Source of the DNA: Deltaproteobacteria bacterium
GTDB lineage: Bacteria; Desulfobacterota; Desulfomonilia; UBA1062
NCBI GenBank assembly: GCA_020053185.1
Contig: JAGVNP010000317.1
Location: 1-8,912 of the forward strand
Direction of reading: 5' to 3'
Length of the DNA: 8,912 nucleotides
How positions within the stretch are numbered: position 1 is the first letter of the stretch; every line of letters starts with the position of its first letter. The notes under the pieces were generated by a model. That model was given only the letters and a program-made list of their open reading frames with translations. It did not search any database and was not told the origin of the DNA. This document shows, piece after piece, positions 6,353-8,912 of this stretch. Made by a program: the position numbers and the translations under genes.

Positions 6353-7441
6353 ATGGATAAGAACATGAGAAGAGACACCTATCATGTAAAAAATCCAGTC
6401 CGTGCTATAATTACAGGACATCTGCTCTGCATATTCATAATTCTCCTTTTTTCTTCGTCCAATGCCTTTGCAGATCCTCTTGGTCTTGGGCCATTCGATC
6501 TTCCGCCTCTTAACCCTGCAGAGTCATTCAGGGAGATCCCGTCATTTGTTGTTTCTGATGATAATGCTGAAGGAAAAGTGCAGCTTACATGGACAGCCAG
6601 ATGGACAAATGTGTGGGCTTTCAACGCAAAATCAGATTACCCACTTGATTCACTCACAGACCCATCCGCCCCTGCACCTCCGTATGGAATCTTTCTTTTG
6701 GACATGGAGATACATCATCACAGTTTTCGGTTCTCATACTTAACCTCTCCTTCCACCAGAGTCGAACTGTGCCTGCCTTTTTACTATATCAGCGGCGGAA
6801 CAATGGATAGCTACATCGAGGGTTTTCATGATGCTTGGCATATAAGCCAGCACCGACGCGATGAATGGCCTAAAAACCAGATTTATATGATCTTCGTGCA
6901 TCCAAACGGAGAGCGTATCGAATATAACAGGGATGATCTGGGTGGCATATTTATCGGCAATCTCGGCCTTGGTGGATCATGGAAGATCAAGGAGAATAAT
7001 CCGGATATTGCCTTAAGGCTTTTTGCAAACCTTCCCACCACAAATGCTCCGGAGGTATTTGAAGAAAATGACTTGAACATCACCCTGCAGTCCACAGCAA
7101 GCTGGAGATTCAAAAAATTCATTCTCCACGATGGCATAGGATTCACATGGTACCGCTCAGAAGGAATCAATGGTCTGGATCTTGAAAGACACCGGTTTTC
7201 TTTTATGCACACCTTTGAGTATCCAGTCTCGCGGGATTTCTCGTTGATCTTGCATGGGGTCATGGCCTCGCCTGTCGCAGATTATCCAGAACTGGACGAA
7301 TTCAATGTAGGACTCTCGTTCGGGTTTAAAAGAAGATTGAACAACTGCGTGATCGAGCTCTCAACCACGGAAAATATGTTCTTTTTCAACAACAGTCCTG
7401 ACATAGGCGTACACTTTGCGATAAAAACAATACTAAAATAA
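6353..7441 (+). CDS. DUF3187-like exported protein, probable outer-membrane or periplasmic beta-rich protein
   Basis: A 362-aa protein with a signal peptide: basic residues (MRR...KNPVR), a hydrophobic stretch LLCIFIILLF at about 24-33, and likely cleavage after AFA at residue 40. The mature part is rich in alternating hydrophobic and aromatic residues, as in beta strands of outer-membrane proteins. The block GGTMDSYIEGFHDAWHI at 148-164 resembles the conserved core of DUF3187 proteins (GG..D..IEGFHDAFG), followed by a P-rich N...Y segment and DLGGIFIGNLGLGGSW at 195-210, as in a porin-like model of that family. DUF3187 has no established function. The start is uncertain: ATG 6353 is used, while ATG 6365 would shorten it by four residues and leave the signal peptide intact; neither has a good Shine-Dalgarno. 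It lies 51 nt after xth and 32 nt before the nitroreductase. The family call is from memory of motifs, not a search. Confidence 0.75.
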   Translation: MDKNMRRDTYHVKNPVRAIITGHLLCIFIILLFSSSNAFADPLGLGPFDLPPLNPAESFREIPSFVVSDDNAEGKVQLTWTARWTNVWAFNAKSDYPLDSLTDPSAPAPPYGIFLLDMEIHHHSFRFSYLTSPSTRVELCLPFYYISGGTMDSYIEGFHDAWHISQHRRDEWPKNQIYMIFVHPNGERIEYNRDDLGGIFIGNLGLGGSWKIKENNPDIALRLFANLPTTNAPEVFEENDLNITLQSTASWRFKKFILHDGIGFTWYRSEGINGLDLERHRFSFMHTFEYPVSRDFSLILHGVMASPVADYPELDEFNVGLSFGFKRRLNNCVIELSTTENMFFFNNSPDIGVHFAIKTILK

Positions 7442-7464
7442 AGGTTAATATCTCTACTTTAAAT

Positions 7465-7470
7465 GGAGGG
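7465..7470 (+). promoter_or_regulatory. Ribosome binding site deciding the GTG start of the nitroreductase
   Basis: GGAGGG lies 3 nt before the GTG at 7474, closer than normal, but no other start upstream in frame fits and the N-terminus MDFSQVLKNRRSIRDF matches the family well. Confidence 0.55.
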
Positions 7471-7473
7471 TTT

Positions 7474-8040
7474 GTGGATTTTTCGCAAGTTTTGAAAAAC
7501 AGAAGATCAATACGTGATTTCCAGGATAAAGACGTGCCCATCAACCTCGTGCATGAGATCATTGAAGAGAGCTGCCTGGCGCCAAGCTCCATGAATGGCC
7601 AGCCCTGGAGTTTTATTATGATCAATAATAGAGACTTGATAAAAAAACTCTCTGACGAGAGCAAGAAAAATATCTTGTCCAAGATTGCCAAAAACCCCGA
7701 CTATCCTTTGAAGCGCTACGAAGGAGTCTTAAAAGTCGAGGCTTTCAATGTATTCTATAATGCACCATGCGTTGTGCTGATCACTGGGCCCAGGGCGATG
7801 CAATCAAGTGTAGTTGACTGCACCCTGCTTGCCAGCTATTTCATGCTCTGCGCTGCAGCAAAAGGACTTGGCACATGCTGGATCGGTCTCGGCGCACACA
7901 TACAAGACCCAAAAATTAAAAAAGAGATCGGCCTTCCTGATGATCAGGTTATAATAGCGCCTCTCAGTCTCGGCTATCCCACTAAAATACCTGAAGCGCT
8001 CAAACGCATGCCGCCAAAGATCCTGAAGATCGTTGAATGA
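7474..8040 (+). CDS. Nitroreductase family flavoprotein
   Basis: FMN-dependent NAD(P)H oxidoreductase of the nitroreductase superfamily, 188 aa, cytosolic and normally a homodimer. Visible FMN-binding marks are NRRSIRDF at 9-16, APSSMNGQPWSFIMI at 36-50, the GLGTCWIG segment at 131-138 and the phosphate/isoalloxazine loop PLSLGYP at 163-169. C34, C99, C116, C126 and C135 give an unusually cysteine-rich middle, but no ferredoxin-like CxxCxxC motif is present, so this is a single-domain form and not a ferredoxin fusion. It starts at GTG with GGAGGG just upstream. Its substrate cannot be read from sequence: nitroaromatics, quinones, flavins or a dehalogenation or BluB-like reaction are all conceivable, and it lacks features that would identify BluB. 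It follows the DUF3187-like gene by 32 nt and is followed by a good promoter for the next gene. Confidence 0.92.
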   Translation: MDFSQVLKNRRSIRDFQDKDVPINLVHEIIEESCLAPSSMNGQPWSFIMINNRDLIKKLSDESKKNILSKIAKNPDYPLKRYEGVLKVEAFNVFYNAPCVVLITGPRAMQSSVVDCTLLASYFMLCAAAKGLGTCWIGLGAHIQDPKIKKEIGLPDDQVIIAPLSLGYPTKIPEALKRMPPKILKIVE

Positions 8041-8056
8041 GCGCTCCTTGTTCCTA

Positions 8057-8085
8057 TTGTATAAAATGGTCAATACAGGTATAAT
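8057..8085 (+). promoter_or_regulatory. Sigma70-type promoter before the polymer-forming membrane protein gene
   Basis: TTGTAT (8057-8062), a 17-nt spacer and a perfect TATAAT (8080-8085) lie 48 nt before the ATG at 8134. The spacing is ideal and the -35 keeps the TTG. This is the best promoter in the window and suggests a new transcription unit begins here. Confidence 0.55.
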
Positions 8086-8120
8086 CTTTTGCCGGGAATG
8101 AGTTAACATCTGGAATATAG

Positions 8121-8126
8121 AAAGGA
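8121..8126 (+). promoter_or_regulatory. Ribosome binding site deciding the start at 8134
   Basis: AAAGGA is 7 nt before ATG 8134 but only 3 nt before the competing ATG at 8130, which is in another frame and ends after about 30 codons. The spacing favours 8134. Confidence 0.6.
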
Positions 8127-8133
8127 TTCATGA

Positions 8134-8912
8134 ATGAGAAAGCATCTTGTGTTTGTTCTTGCACTGGCAATGATTTTTGTTTTTTGCCAGTCAGCCAGGG
8201 CGGAAAAATTTCAATTTGGTAAATATTTCCATATAAAAGAAAAATCAGCAACAACTGATGTTGAAAAAGAAGAGCAAATAAAGCCGGATAGCGTATATCA
8301 ATTCGGTAGAAATTTTCTGGTTAAAGAATATATTGCGACTGGAAAGATATTGATCATAAAGGGCGATGCACAGATAGACGGTGCAGTCATTGGCCCTATT
8401 ATCGCAGCTCCTGGCACGGTCTTTGTAGGCCCTACCGCATATGTCGACGGTTCTATAATCTCCATTGGCGGAAAGGTTAGAGAGCACGACGATGCGAGGA
8501 TCAAAGGCCTTATTGCGGAGGTCAATATTCCGGGCACAGCAGCCATGATCAACTCCATTCCCACATTCTTCTGGAAAGGAATTGTCTGGTTCTTCAGGCT
8601 TGTCCCACTTATCAGCTTCCTTGTGCTTGCATTCATTTTCGCAGCATTAACACCCAAACTTTCAAATGCTATATTGGCCACTTTGCAAAAAAGATTCTGG
8701 ACAAGTCTAGCTATCGGATTTTTAGGATTCCTCCTGATCGTGCCTATAGCAATGCTCTTTGCCGTCGCAAAGGTTGGAATCGTGCTGGAGCCTGTTGAGA
8801 TCATCTTTATCATGATCAGCCTTGCGCTAGTACCATGTAACATTATATCTTTCGTATTTATAGAGAATGTGATATCTTTGTGGCAACTTAATGAAGGAGG
8901 TTGTCATGTCAC
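8134..8912 (+). CDS. Exported membrane protein with bactofilin-like polymer-forming segment (3'-truncated by window edge)
   Basis: At least 259 aa, still open at the window edge. A signal peptide spans residues 1-23 (MRKHLVFVLALAMIF, cleavage after ARA). A short linker follows, containing two similar blocks, FQFGKYFHIKE (26-36) and YQFGRNFLVKE (55-65). Residues 72-130 read as a right-handed beta-helix-like ladder of IDG / VDG / IKG turns (GDAQIDGAVIGPII, AYVDGSIISIGGKV, ARIKGLIAEV), as in bactofilin or polymer-forming proteins. Three hydrophobic segments follow at about 153-172, 190-211 and 222-245. This order (exported ladder plus C-terminal membrane helices) is common in annotated polymer-forming cytoskeletal proteins of uncertain function; a role in envelope organisation is inference. 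It has its own promoter and Shine-Dalgarno. The start ATG 8134 was chosen over 8130 by spacing and by the signal peptide. The family call is from the pattern, not a search. Confidence 0.75.
   Translation, partial: MRKHLVFVLALAMIFVFCQSARAEKFQFGKYFHIKEKSATTDVEKEEQIKPDSVYQFGRNFLVKEYIATGKILIIKGDAQIDGAVIGPIIAAPGTVFVGPTAYVDGSIISIGGKVREHDDARIKGLIAEVNIPGTAAMINSIPTFFWKGIVWFFRLVPLISFLVLAFIFAALTPKLSNAILATLQKRFWTSLAIGFLGFLLIVPIAMLFAVAKVGIVLEPVEIIFIMISLALVPCNIISFVFIENVISLWQLNEGGCHV
8894..8912 (+). other. Possible start of the next gene, overlapping (Shine-Dalgarno plus ATG at window edge)
   Basis: AAGGAGG (8894-8900) is followed 5 nt later by ATG at 8906-8908, in a different frame from the membrane protein gene. 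Only two codons (Met-Ser) are visible. The site and spacing are good enough for a real start, but the upstream gene is still open at the edge, so the overlap could be longer than usual or the match could be coincidental. Confidence 0.3.

Noticed and set aside
7463..7495. Ten-codon leader-like ORF (ATG 7463) overlapping the nitroreductase start
   Set aside because: It contains the Shine-Dalgarno of the nitroreductase itself and has no repeated or regulatory codons; coincidental.
8130..8223. ATG at 8130, overlapping the start of the membrane protein gene
   Set aside because: Only 3 nt from the Shine-Dalgarno, and the frame closes after about 30 codons without a recognisable product.
8298..8843. 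181-codon open frame on the minus strand opposite the membrane protein gene
   Set aside because: It mirrors a well-supported + strand gene with signal peptide and helices. Its translation is low-complexity Ser/Ile/Pro-rich with no motif and no ribosome binding site context.
1..8912. tRNA, CRISPR, insertion sequence, phage or toxin-antitoxin loci
   Set aside because: I saw no tRNA-like TTCGAAT arm with matching acceptor stem, no regularly spaced repeats beyond the pair at 4594-4617, and no transposase, integrase or toxin motif.

Overview
The window is ordinary chromosomal DNA from a Gram-negative (diderm) bacterium with moderate GC content and no visible mobile elements. The diderm call rests on a Kdo/WaaP-type lipopolysaccharide kinase and on a DUF3187-like, signal-peptide-bearing, beta-rich protein that looks like an outer-membrane or periplasmic protein. 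It also uses the MEP (non-mevalonate) isoprenoid pathway. The gene mix would fit Nitrospirota, Desulfobacterota, Omnitrophota or a similar lineage, but I cannot settle the phylum from this sequence. Every recognised gene is on the + strand.

Region 1 (1-4577) is a tightly packed housekeeping cluster: the 3' part of ispF, then cysS, uvrB and a Kdo/WaaP-family kinase. The gaps are 9, 10 and 5 nt, and two of the ribosome binding sites overlap the end of the gene upstream, so this is almost certainly one operon. Its promoter lies before the window. The functions are MEP isoprenoid synthesis, charging of tRNA-Cys, nucleotide excision repair and LPS core phosphorylation. They are unrelated biochemically, so the grouping looks like a core-gene operon, not a pathway.

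Region 2 (4578-5536) is looser. A 104-nt spacer carries two copies of a 10-nt direct repeat with a 14-nt period. Next come a YkgJ-type cysteine-cluster protein (nine Cys in 124 aa), an AT-rich 168-nt spacer, and a 79-aa protein with six Cys that has by far the best Shine-Dalgarno sequence in the window. The two neighbouring small Cys-rich proteins are the least understood part of the window.

Region 3 (5537-8040) holds exodeoxyribonuclease III (all catalytic residues present), the DUF3187-like exported protein, and a short nitroreductase-family flavoprotein that starts at GTG.

Region 4 (8041-8912) starts with the best promoter in the window (17-nt spacer, perfect TATAAT). It is followed by an exported or membrane protein that joins a bactofilin-like polymer-forming segment to three predicted transmembrane helices. 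This gene runs off the right edge. A strong Shine-Dalgarno plus ATG at 8894-8908 in another frame hints that the next gene begins, overlapping, at the very edge.

No stretch longer than 300 nt lacks a gene; the longest gap is 5057-5224. I found no tRNA, rRNA, CRISPR array, insertion sequence or prophage gene. I see no convincing undescribed system. The items most worth following are the six-Cys protein beside YkgJ, the 14-nt repeat, and the membrane bactofilin-like protein with an internal QFG repeat.
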